From Selaginella moellendorffii (taxonomy: Eukaryota > Streptophyta > Lycopodiopsida > Selaginellales > Selaginellaceae): a stretch of 64,000 nt of DNA. Both the position numbers and the translations under genes were made by a program. The DNA lies in assembly GCF_000143415.4 (NCBI RefSeq), contig NW_003314425.1, positions 128,899 to 192,898 of the forward strand, in the 5' to 3' direction. Position 1 is the stretch's first letter; the number at the start of each line of letters is the position of its first letter. Shown piece after piece: positions 1-11,200 of the stretch. A model generated the notes under the pieces. The model saw nothing but the letters and a program-made list of their open reading frames with translations. It searched no databases and was not told the origin of the DNA.

Positions 1-183
1 AACAATTTCTGGCCAGCTGTTGTAACCATTAATTTGATATCTAATGTATTTGATGGAGCTCGGTTAACAATGCAAGAGTCCTTGGTTCATGGCTCACCAC
101 CTTAAATGAGTGTGGCGAACGAAGCACAGAAGAGACAGTCATGGCCTAAGCTTTCAAATAGGAAAATTTAGGGCTGGAGAGGG

Positions 184-1265
184 ATGGAGGACTTGGAGCT
201 CTTGGAGCCGGTGTTTGGCGTCGCCAGTGGCAAGGTAGAGGGTCGGGAATCCTCCGCCTTCCTCCCTCTCGCCTTTCGGCTGCGCGCGCGGGACGCTCGC
301 ACTCTCGACTTCGTCGTCTCGGATTTCCACGACAATACCTGGGAGGCCACTCGAAGCATCCAGCAGCTGGAAGACCTGGTAAGCATTTCTCACGGAACTT
401 CTACAGTCTCCTGGTGTTGTAGCGAGACGAGGTTGGGATCGGTGGAGCGTGGAGTGAATTCGTGAGCTACATCGGTGCCGCGTTCTCGTCCGGAAATGTG
501 ACTCTGGTTTTGGGAGGTCCCGCGTCCGCGCTTGCTGGTCGTGGTAACGTTCTTGGCCGAGAGTTTGTCCTCTCGTTACCTTTTTCTTCGTTTTCCAGGG
601 GCGACTTCTGGGAGAATCGTGGCTTTGAAAGCTAAAGGAATGCCTCGTGTCTCAATTGGACTCGTGAGAGCCACCGATGCCAGCGATCGCATGGCGGATG
701 TTGCCGTCGACGCTTGCAGCAGCTGGCGGAGCTTGCTCAAATCTCTAGCAAATGGTAAAGCTCTTTTTTTCTTTTTTGTCTTGCTTCGTGAATTGCGTGT
801 CTATCATCGTCCAGTGGAAGCTTACTGTGTGTTTTGTTCTCTAAGAGAAGGCCGAGGCTGCAAGGTGCCGGATGGAACTAGAGGCTGAAAAGGTAGACAG
901 TGTTATCATCTCGCCGGATGATCTCTCGCACGATCTTTCGCAGCTGAAAACGTCGATGCTGGAGGAGAAGCTTGATGAGATGAACCCCGGCGGAAAGAAG
1001 AAAAAGGCTAACTCCAAGGAACTCGCCATGGCCTCGCAGTCTAGCTCTGGAACAAATCAAGCTAGTAAGTGTGTGCTTTTTACTCCTTTAAAACTCTTTT
1101 CTTTGTTTCTTGTTTAGCTGGAGGCGAGGTAGAACGCACTAAAGCCAAGACAAAACGCAAGGTTGCACCCATATCTTCCAGGTACGCTCTCGCCCATTCT
1201 CAATCTATACTCACGTCTGTTCCAGATCAAAACGGAAAGGAGCAAAGCTAGAAGACGATGACTGA
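184..1265 (+). CDS. PAXX/XRCC4-superfamily-like DNA repair protein (putative)
   Basis: Six exons (184-378, 423-543, 599-754, 846-1064, 1118-1181, 1226-1265) join in frame through GT-AG introns of 44-91 bp to give about 264 residues. The first 120 or so residues look like an XRCC4-type head domain, with a GNVTLVLGGPASAL segment resembling the beta strands of PAXX. A charged helical stretch (KAEAARCRMELEAEKVD) follows, as expected for the coiled-coil stalk. The C-terminus is lysine-rich and acidic (KRKVAPISS, then KRKGAKLEDDD), like the Ku-binding/NLS tail of PAXX-type factors. If correct, it is a non-homologous end-joining scaffold acting in the nucleus. The start is the first ATG of the open exon. 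XLF or another XRCC4 relative is possible; the family call is inference from weak similarity. Confidence 0.5.
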
Positions 1266-1730
1266 CCGTTATCCTCAACTTGTAAGTATGTTTCTCCACA
1301 TTTTCTATCGGAATATTTCTCTTCAGCGATTCTAGCAAGGGAAAGCGCTCGATCTAGAAGCCAGCAAAAAAGGTCAAAAAATTGAAGTTTCCACCCTCGA
1401 GTTGTAAGAAAGTCATCGGGCCTTTCAGAGAAGACAACTTGTTTGAGACTTTGGGTGGCCCGTCACGGGAGAAGTTCAAGCAGATGGAGAAGACCAGCCC
1501 GCTACGAAGAAGATTGAGCATGAATCTTCATGTAGCGGACGGGGTTAGAGCAGAGCATGCTACCAAGATTGGTCCTGATCAAACCTGGCAGACCTGGACT
1601 GTTTCCGGCAGGATCTGCAAGGAGGACTTGAATCTCAGTACTGATTGCTTCAAAGCTGTTTGCCTCTTGTCATCTCCAGATGACAACTTACGAACAAAGA
1701 GTGACAACCAAAACATGTGGTGGAAAGATT
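1266..1730. other. Intergenic/3' flank with an unassigned open stretch
   Basis: This lies between the PAXX-like stop and the stop of the convergent receptor kinase. The plus strand is open from about 1382 into the kinase gene (139 codons), but the translation matches nothing I recognise and overlaps the kinase 3' end. It may be 3' UTR of the upstream gene. I see no domain. Confidence 0.4.
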
Positions 1731-4166
1731 TCAAAGGAGAAAGTTTGGAGGCTTTGAGACGCTCACTCGCCCCTCGAGCATCCGGATTACCATTTCCATA
1801 GACGGACGCTGCGCTGAATCCTCTTGGATGCACCACATTGCCGTGTAGATGACGAGCTCCACTTGCTCCCACAGGGCCACCATCCCGCTCTGGAGCTCTC
1901 CGTGAAGGCTTGAGTCGGCAATCTCCATGATCTGGCCCCGGCAGATGCGAGAGCTCGCCCAGTTCGGGAAGTACTGCGTGCTCGTCTCGGCCCTCGAGTT
2001 CCCCAGGCACCTCTGCCCGCTCACAATCTCGAGCAGCACGATCCCAAAGCTGTAGACGTCGACTCGCTCGGTGATGGTGGACTGGAGCCACTCCGGAGCC
2101 AGGTAGCCTCGAGTTCCTCGCATCATCGTGAAGACCTCTGACTCATTGCGCTTCATGAGCTTGGACATGCCAAAGTCGCAGAGCTTGGCATCAAAGTTGC
2201 TGTCGAGCAAGACGTTCTGGGGCTTCACGTCCAGATGGAGGATCCGCTCGCTGCAGTCGTCATGCAGGTACTTGAGCCCTCTTGCAATTCCCAGAGCGAT
2301 CCGGAGCCTTGTCTTCCAGTCGAGCGCTTCGCCAGCTTTCTCGTGATCACCATCGCTTGGGAAGTCACGAAGAAAGAGCCATTTGTCTAAAGAACGTCGA
2401 GGCATGTACTCGTACACCAGGAGCCTGTGGTGTTTCTCAGCACAGAATCCCCGGAGCCGGACCAGATTGAAGTGGTGGATACTGCTAATGACGTTCACTT
2501 CCGTCTTGAATTCCTTCTGTCCCTGACTCGAGCTCTCGAGGCGCTTCACTGCGACTTGGGAGCCATCGTTGAGCGTTGCAAGGAAAACCGACCCGAATCC
2601 ACCTTGCCCGAGTTTCTTGCCAAAGTTGTTCGTGGCATGCTCCAGCTGCTTGTACGAAAAACGTTTGAGTTGGCCGGTTTCCAGCTCTTGAAGCTCCATC
2701 GAAGCTCGAGACTTGCTTTTCTGGTTGTAAATGTAGAGGGAAACGAGGACGATGGCAATCAAGGCAGCTCCAACCGGCACTAAAATGCTGAGTAGAACCT
2801 TGGAGAGTTTCGATTTTTCAGAGTCCTCCACTTTCAGGAACAACTTCAACGACACAGTTCGGTTGCTTGCTATTGATGCTTCTCTGAAACCCGATGCATG
2901 GTCGAGTATTAAACAGTCCCCTCCTTGAAAAGCATAGAGTGCAAATTTGCAGGTGCACTCCATAGCACAGCTTTGTAAGCAGATGTCTCGCGAGACATTC
3001 GATCGTACTGTTGTCGCCAAGCTAACCGGAACTGCTATGTCTTGCCTTGCATCGACAAGACGGGTACTCCTATTCGTGTTGTTGGCATCACAAGTAAATG
3101 GAGAGCGAAGTTCGCATGTCTGAGCATTCACTCTCCTAAGTTCTTCTGCAAGATTCAAACACTGGCAGTTCCCACCTCTAGTACAGAACGCGTAATCCCC
3201 ACAAGTGCTGGGAAGCTCGCACTCTTCCTCGCTGAGAAGTGACCGAGTTGCAGTCCACTGGTTGCCAAGGAGCTCATATAACCTCAAGTTTCCATCCGAG
3301 TCGAGCCTGAGATACCGCAAAGACTGCTCCTGGCGTGTTGGGAATGGAATCCTGATGACTTCGTCGCTAAGAGTGCCATTCCTTGCGAAGCTCTCGTCTG
3401 ACTCCCTCGTGACAAACAGGAGAATGCTCCCTCCTGTGTAGATCATGTAAGGTATGAACGAGCCAAGAGTCGAGGCATTCCTCGACCAGTATGTAATAGA
3501 TCTGACACTGTTGTGTGTCATCTTTAGCTCCTCCCTGGTCAGCTCTAGCGAGTAATCGTCACCCAAAGAGCTCATCCTCCATCCTGCTCTTAAAGCCTGT
3601 CCCTCGACGAGAGTATCCCCCGGAGATGCAAAACTCTGCCAGAGAGTGGAAGAGCTATTTGACTGAAGCACCAAGTTGCCCGATGCTTGGAGCTCCATCG
3701 CCTGGACCTGTAAGTTTGGTGGTGTGTTCCACACAATTCTTCCTGTTTCGTCCAGGATCATGAGCACCCCATCTCCATTAAGTGTCAGCGTGCTGTTCTC
3801 TCCAACCGGATTGTTTCCATTGGCTGACCACACTACCTGTGCCGAGCTCTCGCGAAAAATTACCACTCCAAACACGAAGGAGCTCGAGTTCCCATAGAAA
3901 CCACACCCAAAGTTCCCTCGAACCAAGATGAGCATGTAGCTTACAGTTGAGCCGCTCTGATTCAAGTAGACGAAGCTACCATTTCCAGGTTGATTGATCC
4001 AAACACTACCCAAGCTAGCATTGTACCTCGTGATCTGGGCGGTAGCCAACAGCGTCAAGAACCCTATGGCGCATAACAGCCTCTCTACCATCATCGTGGC
4101 ACAAATGCCGTGAATAAGCTTCCCACTCAGCAATTTGACTGCCACAACTTTTTTAAGTTTGAACAA
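1731..4166 (-). CDS. G-type lectin S-receptor-like serine/threonine kinase (SD2-5-like)
   Basis: One intronless frame of 811 codons. A hydrophobic signal begins at the in-frame Met pair near residues 25-26 (MMVERLLCAIGFLTLLATAQ), so the real start is probably near 4094 rather than 4166. Order of domains: bulb-type lectin (about 50-165), cysteine-rich EGF/PAN region (about 310-420), a transmembrane helix (about 465-487, VLLSILVPVGAALIAIVLV), then a cytosolic kinase (about 515-790). Visible kinase motifs are GQGGFGSV, VAVKRLE, HLDVKPQN, CDFGMSK and GTRGYLAPEW. HLD replaces HRD, as in the SD2-5 type of non-RD kinases. It should be a plasma-membrane receptor for carbohydrate or microbial signals; the ligand is unknown. 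A remnant of a second copy lies at 8048-8270. Confidence 0.93.
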   Translation of the reverse strand: MFKLKKVVAVKLLSGKLIHGICATMMVERLLCAIGFLTLLATAQITRYNASLGSVWINQPGNGSFVYLNQSGSTVSYMLILVRGNFGCGFYGNSSSFVFGVVIFRESSAQVVWSANGNNPVGENSTLTLNGDGVLMILDETGRIVWNTPPNLQVQAMELQASGNLVLQSNSSSTLWQSFASPGDTLVEGQALRAGWRMSSLGDDYSLELTREELKMTHNSVRSITYWSRNASTLGSFIPYMIYTGGSILLFVTRESDESFARNGTLSDEVIRIPFPTRQEQSLRYLRLDSDGNLRLYELLGNQWTATRSLLSEEECELPSTCGDYAFCTRGGNCQCLNLAEELRRVNAQTCELRSPFTCDANNTNRSTRLVDARQDIAVPVSLATTVRSNVSRDICLQSCAMECTCKFALYAFQGGDCLILDHASGFREASIASNRTVSLKLFLKVEDSEKSKLSKVLLSILVPVGAALIAIVLVSLYIYNQKSKSRASMELQELETGQLKRFSYKQLEHATNNFGKKLGQGGFGSVFLATLNDGSQVAVKRLESSSQGQKEFKTEVNVISSIHHFNLVRLRGFCAEKHHRLLVYEYMPRRSLDKWLFLRDFPSDGDHEKAGEALDWKTRLRIALGIARGLKYLHDDCSERILHLDVKPQNVLLDSNFDAKLCDFGMSKLMKRNESEVFTMMRGTRGYLAPEWLQSTITERVDVYSFGIVLLEIVSGQRCLGNSRAETSTQYFPNWASSRICRGQIMEIADSSLHGELQSGMVALWEQVELVIYTAMWCIQEDSAQRPSMEMVIRMLEGRVSVSKPPNFLL

Positions 4167-4200
4167 ACTACTTACTAAGGAGGATGATGCTTTGAAGTTT

Positions 4201-4365
4201 CATGTTTATGCGGTATAGCTTGTACAGTCCCTAGGGATCGCACGCCCATACATCCCCGTGACAAAGCAAGGTGGCGATGATAAGAGTGACCTGCAACCAA
4301 GAGAGAGATATGATTGGTATTTCCATACTCATTCATCCTTGATCGTAAAGTCTAGCCCATGCATA
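4201..4365 (-). pseudogene. Rhamnogalacturonan lyase gene fragment
   Basis: About 165 bp repeat the penultimate-exon region of the lyase gene at 11671-14366. The shared features are the run around CCCCGTGACAAAGCAAGG (matching about 11890-11910) and the stretch reading TTCATCCTTGATCG (matching about 12040-12055). The intron between them is shortened. There is no open frame. It lies in the 220 bp gap between the receptor kinase and the kinase-like gene. Confidence 0.7.
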
Positions 4366-4388
4366 CGAAAATCTAAAAAGGTTTAGGG

Positions 4389-6588
4389 ATGGAGGAGGAG
4401 GAGATTTGGATTGCTCACTGCGGCCTGTTGAGGAGCGTCCGGGTGGGGCAAGACGGCCTCCTCCACACCGAGGATGTGTGTGCTGCCTTCGATCTGGACG
4501 CTGAGGCGATGCTCACGATATGCGGGCAGAATGCGTCGAGCTCGTGGGGATCTCTGTGTCTCGACATCCTCCGGTATAAGGGCGCCTCTCGGGGCCAGAC
4601 CGGATCCTCTGAGAAGCCGTTTGCGCTAGTCGCCAACGTTCTCGTGTGGCTGCGATACGGGGGTGAGACAACGCCGGTCGAAGTGGATAAAGTTTTCACT
4701 CTTGACGAGCTCTGTCGCCGATTCGACCTGGATCCTCTAATGCACGAAGTCTTCCTCTGCGGTATTCCCATCTCATCGCCGCCAGCGCAACTCTACACTG
4801 TTCCTCTCATCAAAAGCCACGGCCAACCTTTCGAAGATGGCTCGAGAGAGAGACCCTTCACGATTTCGGATAGATCCAGATTCAGATTCAGTAGGAGGGG
4901 TGAGTGAGCCTGTCGAGATTTTCATCCATCCACCATTTACAGGTTCTTCGTTTTCGTGATTCGCAGGGGTGCTTGTGGACACAAGCACCGAGGAGATTGG
5001 AAGTATTTTTCAGGCTTGTGACGCGTTCAACGTTTCTAGCTCGAACACTTGGGAGGGGATTCGTGACTTCTTGCTTGACATCGGCAGTCTTTTGGGAAAG
5101 GTTCCTTGCTGCTGCGCTCCACCAACAAAAGAGTTCTTTTACAGCCCAAGCAGCTTCGCAGTTTCCATCGCAAGCACCATTCAGATGTTGAAGCCAGACG
5201 GGCAAGATGACTTGGTTGTGTTCGCTGATACACTGCCGTTTTACCAGATACTTCGGAGGCTTACAGAGAGTGCCCCAGGAGACAAAAGACTGCGTTCTAC
5301 CATGTCAGCTGACAGAAACAAGGTTTTTCCCCCATGTATTCCTAGTTTTGCGAAGCAAAGGAGGGCTTGTTATCGGGTGGAGGTGGACGGGACGCCTTGT
5401 TTCTTGGGCAAGCTAAAAGATTCGAGTTGGGACATCATTGTTGCACCCTTCGACTTGTCAGCGATCGAGCTTCCACCGGCTTTCATCTATGGCGACGTGA
5501 GATTTGTAGTCTGCATTGCAAGGGCTGGAAATGAGCTGCGTTTTTACATCAGAGACACCTCCGGTCAGGTACAGTTCCTCAAAACTTTGAACTGCCACTA
5601 AAAGTCTTTCCTTTTTGCTTGTAGGATGCTGCTCGGCACCTGGCGGGGCCGTATGATATGTCCAGAGCTGAAGATCGCGCCAAGGTGATTCTTGTGCACA
5701 TAAAGCTCTACTTTCTGCTGCTCGGCACACAAGGTTCCTTAAGAACTGAAAGGAGGTACTTTGCAACGAAGTGCATCATTGATGGCTTCATGAGTTTTTT
5801 TTTCAGGACGCAATTGTTCCATACAACCGTGTTAAAGAACCAGTCCAAGGTTGTTTTGTTCAGAGATAGCTGCCGCAAGAAAATACGTGATTGGGAAACC
5901 TACGCTGCTCAGATGGAAGTAAACTTTGTGGATGTCAAGAGAGCATATTGCACCACCAGATTTCGGTGTCCGCACTTGGTGTCGGCGTGTGGTAGCCCGA
6001 CCTTGCGAGAGGATGGTGTATACGAAGTTCTTCTCTCTCCTATCGGTGGCAGAGTCATGATCAGCACGGAACAGGAGCTGAAGTGGCTCGGCCGAGACGT
6101 TTTGTCAGCGCTGGATGCTCTCCACTCTCAAGGTTTTGTCATCCGTTTCTCTCTCTCTAACTTGTTTTTCTTCTGTATATCTTCCAGGACTCGTCCACAG
6201 GGATGTGCGCCTCGAGAATGTCATTTGCGTCGACTATAGCCACGATGGAAACTTTGTGCTGATCGATCTGGAAGGTGTCAAAGAAGCGGACTCTGAGGTG
6301 GGGGATGCTTTCAGGCTGGTGGACTGGACGAGGGAAACGCTGGTGTGGAGGAGTTCCTCCTCAGAAGCCAAGAGGAAAAGGCCCACCGGGGTGTATGCCA
6401 AGACATCAGATTTGTATCAACTGGGAGTTATGCTCAAGGGTCTGGTGGAGACCAAAAGGATCAGCTTGAGCGCAAGCGGTGCCAGTTTTATTGCTGATCT
6501 CAAGAGCCATACCAAGGAGGCCAAAAGCTTGCATGAACATCCATGGTTTTCGGACTTAGGCACGAGGAAAGAATCACTTTTTATTTAA
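4389..6588 (+). CDS. Protein with C-terminal kinase-like (PKL) domain, DFG replaced by DLE
   Basis: Five exons (4389-4899, 4967-5568, 5625-5755, 5807-6132, 6188-6588) splice in frame to 656 residues. The N-terminal half (about 1-380) is unrecognised and looks globular. The C-terminal 220 residues form a kinase-like fold. LGRDVLSALDALHSQGLVHR precedes DVRLENV (HRDxxxEN catalytic loop), then VLIDLEG stands where DFG is expected, so the metal-binding aspartate survives but the glycine and phenylalanine do not. No clear glycine loop or VAIK lysine is visible. The arrangement recalls the kinase domains carried by Crinkler-type and fungal FunK1-type proteins, but this is inference. Activity is uncertain. 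Decayed tandem copies follow immediately downstream. Confidence 0.75.
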
Positions 6589-6679
6589 CTGCTGCATTAT
6601 GTTATAGCTGTCATCTTGAAATTGCAAACCAAGATTTTGTGTTGACCTTCTCTAATTCTGGTGGAGGAGTGGATCTCTG

Positions 6680-7740
6680 CATCTTGATATCCTTCGGCAT
6701 AAACGCGCCTCTCAGGGCCAGACCGGATCCTCGGACAAGCCGTTTGCGCTCACGTTCTGGCATTCGACCTGGATCCTCTAATGCACAAAGTCTTCCTCTG
6801 CGGCATTTCCATCGCCTGATCAAATGGCACGGCCAACCTTTCGAAGGTTGCTCGAGAGAGAGACCCTTCACGATTTCGATAGATCCAGATTCAGATTCAA
6901 TAGCAGCGGTGAGTGCGCCTGTCGAGATTGTCATTCATCCACCATTTACAAGTTCTTTGTTCTCGTGATTCGCAGGGAGGCTTGTGCACACAAGCACCGA
7001 AGAGATTGGAAGTATTTTTCAGGCTTGTGACGCGTTCAACGTTTCTAGCTCGGACACTTGTGAGGGGATTCGTGACTCTTGGGCAACCGTTTCCGAGGTT
7101 GTTTTGTTTAGAGACTGCTGCCGCAAGAGAATACATGACTGGGAAACCTACGCTGGAGTAAACTTTGCGGATGTCAAGCCTTTACGTCCCCGCACTTCTG
7201 ACGTTGCAAGCTGGTGCTTACGAAGTCCTTCTCTTTCCTATCGGTGGCAGAGTCATGATCGCCACGGAACAGGAGCTCAAGTGGCTCGGCCGAGACATTT
7301 TGTCAGCGCTGGATGCTCTCCACTCTCAAGGTTGTCATCCGTTTCTTTCTCTAACGCGCTTTTCTTCCCCAGGATTCGTCCACAGGGATGTGCGCCTCGA
7401 GAATGTTACTTGCGTCGACTATAGAAATGATGAAAAACTTTGAACTGGAAGGTGTCAAGGAAGCGGATTCTGAGGTGGGGGATGCTTTCAGGCTGGCGGA
7501 CTGGACGAGGACAACGCTGGTGTGGAAGAGTTCCTCCGCAGAAACCAAGAGGAAAAGACCCAGCTGGGTGCATGCCAAGACATCAGATTTGTATCAACTG
7601 GGAGTTCTGCTCGAGGGACCAAAGGGATCTGCTTGAGCGCAAGGGGTGCCAGTTTTATTGATGATCTCAAGAGCCACGCCAAGGAGGCCAAAAGCTTCCA
7701 TGAACATTCATGGCTTTCGGACTTAGCTATACGGCATTAT
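6680..7740 (+). pseudogene. Decayed tandem copy of the kinase-like gene
   Basis: Segments match the upstream gene in order. The exon 1 end (6710-6905, same CGGCCAACCTTTCGAAG run), the start of exon 2 (6975-7080), a jump into exon 4 (7095-7330) and exon 5 (7374-7735) are all recognisable. Most of exon 2 and all of exon 3 are deleted. Small indels break the frame at several places, for example TGA straight after the catalytic loop at 7441. The intron at the exon 1/2 boundary and the one before HRD are retained, so this arose by DNA duplication and not retroposition. Confidence 0.88.
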
Positions 7741-7839
7741 GCTACAGGTGTCAGCGTCGTAATTTGAGCTAGATTTTGAAATTTCAAACCAAATTCTATG
7801 ATGTGTTTGATGTTTGAGCAACGGTTTTGTATCAACGTG

Positions 7840-7965
7840 GTTGAGCATCCAAAGGGATCAGCTTGAGCGCAAACGGTATTGCTGATCTCAAGAGCCAAGC
7901 CAAAAGCTTGCATGACCATCCATGGTTTTCAGACTTAGCCATACAGAAAGCATCACGTGACATTT
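7840..7965 (+). pseudogene. Third, 3'-terminal fragment of the kinase-like gene
   Basis: The sequence around AAAGGGATCAGCTTGAGCGC through the CATGGTTTTCAGACTTAG end matches 6452-6560 of the intact gene and 7615-7735 of the first pseudocopy. It carries only the last 40 or so codons, with an internal deletion. Confidence 0.8.
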
Positions 7966-8047
7966 CGTAATTTGAGCTACATTTTGAAATTGCAAACTAA
8001 ATTTTGTATATATTTTCTTGATCACAACTAAATAAGAGTGATAATAG

Positions 8048-8270
8048 GTGGAAAGATTTTAAAGGAAGGCTTTGACACGGTGCCCCTCAAGCATCTAGAT
8101 GGCCATGGCTTCTTAAACAATTGTATGTCTCAGCAACCAATATGGCCCATGCGTGTCAGAAGTCAATGGAGTCTGAAGTTTGCATCTCTGAGTATGCACT
8201 CTCGCTAAGTGCTTCCGCAATCAAGCAGTGGCAATGTGCAAAACGCCCTTGTACTGAAGACTAGGGTGAT
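8048..8270 (-). pseudogene. Remnants of a second G-type lectin receptor kinase
   Basis: Two short stretches match the intact receptor kinase. 8048-8100 resembles its 3' end (GGTGGAAAGATTTTAAAGGA against 1719-1738). 8155-8270 resembles the PAN/EGF-coding region around 3085-3210. Everything between is gone. Orientation is the same as the intact gene. Confidence 0.65.
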
Positions 8271-11200
8271 TACTGATAAAGTTTTCAATTTGCATCCATC
8301 TTCCAATTAGGCACTGCAACACCTTCAAAAATTAAAACGAGTAGTCTCCTGGCTTTTCCTCATTCAAATCTACTTTACAGAAATTTACACATATTAGTCA
8401 TAAGAAAATTAAAGGTTGACTATCTTTATCGCTGTAACTGCAATTTTAAAAAAGTTTTCTTTAACAATTTTATAAAGAGAAAAAACAAATATCTATTCTT
8501 TTTATACCACTAATTAACAAAATTAAAATTTTAAATAGTACAATTTTTTTAAAGAATAGGCTTTAATTTTTTTTAATATTAAATACACATTTTAATATAT
8601 AGTATATTTATTATATAGTATATTTTAAAATAAGGAAATTCACTTTATATACAATCCACAATTTTTATCCTCTTACTTAATTATTAAATTTCTTAGAACT
8701 CCTTTAAATGATGTTTAAAGTCGTTTTTTTATTTACATTTTTTATTTTATCTTACTCTCAACCACCTCAAACAAGATGGATTGGACGTTTTGGTTATTTT
8801 GGTAATCAACATATTGCAAGGATCATAACTCGAATTAGGAATTTAATTGAAAGTATTGACATTAACCAACCAATTATATTTAATAATCATGGATTTTATC
8901 TTCATGAGACTATTGTTGTTAGTTATCAAGCAGTTATGGTAAGGATTTATATAGTTCATTCCGGATTTAGAAACTTTCTTAATTGTAATCCACTTCCTAC
9001 TAATTTTCAATTTTCTGGCCAATACATTCGAAATACTTTTCTAGAAATATTAAGATTAGTAGAATACCATGCAAGAATATATGGTGCAGGAATGATTGGA
9101 ACTGTATATAGATATTTTTCAATAGATTTTATTGGACTTGGTAATAATCCTGTAAGAGGACCTAATGAACCATACCCTAGTTTATCTTATCCAAAAGGTT
9201 TACCAGATGATAATAATCCACCTTCAAATATTTTTTATGTTAAAAATGACATTGATTCTTCACAATGTTGGCCATATCGAACACAACTAATAAATGGTCC
9301 CTTGTATTTTTATGGCACAAAAATGATAAATGGTAATAGTTTAATATCCTCAAATAATAAATTTAGAGCTATATTAACAAAGTGTAATTTAGTAATTGAT
9401 GATATTGAGTTAAATAAAAGTATATGGTCTACAAATTCAGAAAGAATTGATATTTTTTGTTACCTTCATCTTCAACCAGATGGTCACTTACTTATAATAG
9501 ACAATAACAAAAATATTATTTGGAAAAATAATGCATTTTGCTTAAATTGCTTAGTATTTGCCATTTTAACAATAGAAGATTCTGGCCACTTAACAGTCAC
9601 ATTTTATAAGAATGGTTTGAAAGAAGTAATTTGGAAAAACAAAATTTAACAGAATATTAATTCTATAAATATAACTATAAATATAAAATGTATCTACCTA
9701 TGTTTATTGAGTTGTAGGGAATTGCATATCTATAGGATTACCTATATTTAGATTAATCTTGTATTTATAATTTATAAACATGTTTATAATTATTGATCAA
9801 TTGGATTATTCAAAAATACTAAATAAGAATGACACTATTATTAAGCAAACCAAGTGTTGTTGCATGCAATGTGCAGCAAATTATTATTTATTATAGTGAT
9901 TGTTGCCTCTATAAAAATTTCATTATTAGTTATTTGTATTTATTATATTAGGTTTCTTTATAACTATAAAAGAAAAACAATTACTGTATCTATCACTTAA
10001 TTTTTTTTTCTTTGTGTTTTTTTATCTAGAATAAATCTAGTGAGGTTGAATGTTTGTATTAATCTAAATTTAAATAAAATCATGATTATATACTTATTTA
10101 TTTATTTAGTCTTAGAAGCTCATTATCAAGGAAAAAGTAAAGTTCAAATCCCCATCGTAGATAGTGATGGCAAAATACCCTTTAATAGGATAAATTATAT
10201 TTACTCCCCTGATGCTAAGGATCAAGTTGCAACCAAAGTGGTGTAAGATGTGGCTTGAGTGGATATTTTTGATAGAAATGCCCAATCAATTTAAAAGGTA
10301 TAAGATATGAGAAATAAACTCCTGAATATAATCATTTGGAGAATATCCAAACCAAAGCTTTAGTATTAGTATTTTAGAATCAATGATGGCAACAATGACT
10401 TTAGAAGGAGAAGGTGGTGGAACACTAGTGAGTATGATATGGTTTCAATAAAGAAACATGAAACAGTGAATGCAAGCTTATGAATGGAGAAAAAATTAAA
10501 TTTATAAATAACATTAGCAATGCAAGAGATAAAACCTGAACTTTCAAAATCTAACTTAATGGAAACGTGAGTGGTCTTTTAATAATGACAAAGAATCCAA
10601 ACCTTAGATAGATAAAGAAAAAGATTGGCTAAAATGATTTATAGCACAATATTGTGCCTTGGTCAAAAGAAAATGCTATGAATAACTGCAAACTCCCAAT
10701 CAACATTGATTTGCTGTCATTTAAAACTCAAAGGATCTTTATAGTATAAAAAATAAGCCAACTCTTTCTTCTAAGTATGTTAACTTTGCAGATGTTTTTA
10801 GAGCTATTACATCATGTTGCATCTATCTTGGTGGAAGGAAAGTCATTAGTAATTAGTCTAAATTATAATATTTTATTGGTGGAGTTATAGGCTTTGTAAA
10901 ATAATGCATTTTTTGTGGTTAATTATTGTGGCCTCAAATAAAGTGAACTTTACATCGGGCATAGGTTCTTGGTATGGTGGCTAGGTTTTGCAAGTTTGGG
11001 GGCTGGCGACACCTCCATGGTTCAACACTTTTTTTTTCTTCTTCCTCTCGTTGTTTGGTTTTCAGTTTTTTGGGGTTGGAATTACTTAGCATGAAATTTC
11101 AAAAAAGGGATAATTAAGAGTGGTTTTAAGCAAAATTCATCACAATATGCCTTCAGATGGCTTAAATGTCTTGGCAATTAAATGGAGGAGTGCCTTAAGA

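Noticed and set aside
1579-2091. 170-codon minus-strand open frame at the receptor-kinase 3' end
   Set aside because: Overlaps the kinase in another frame and encodes no recognisable domain.
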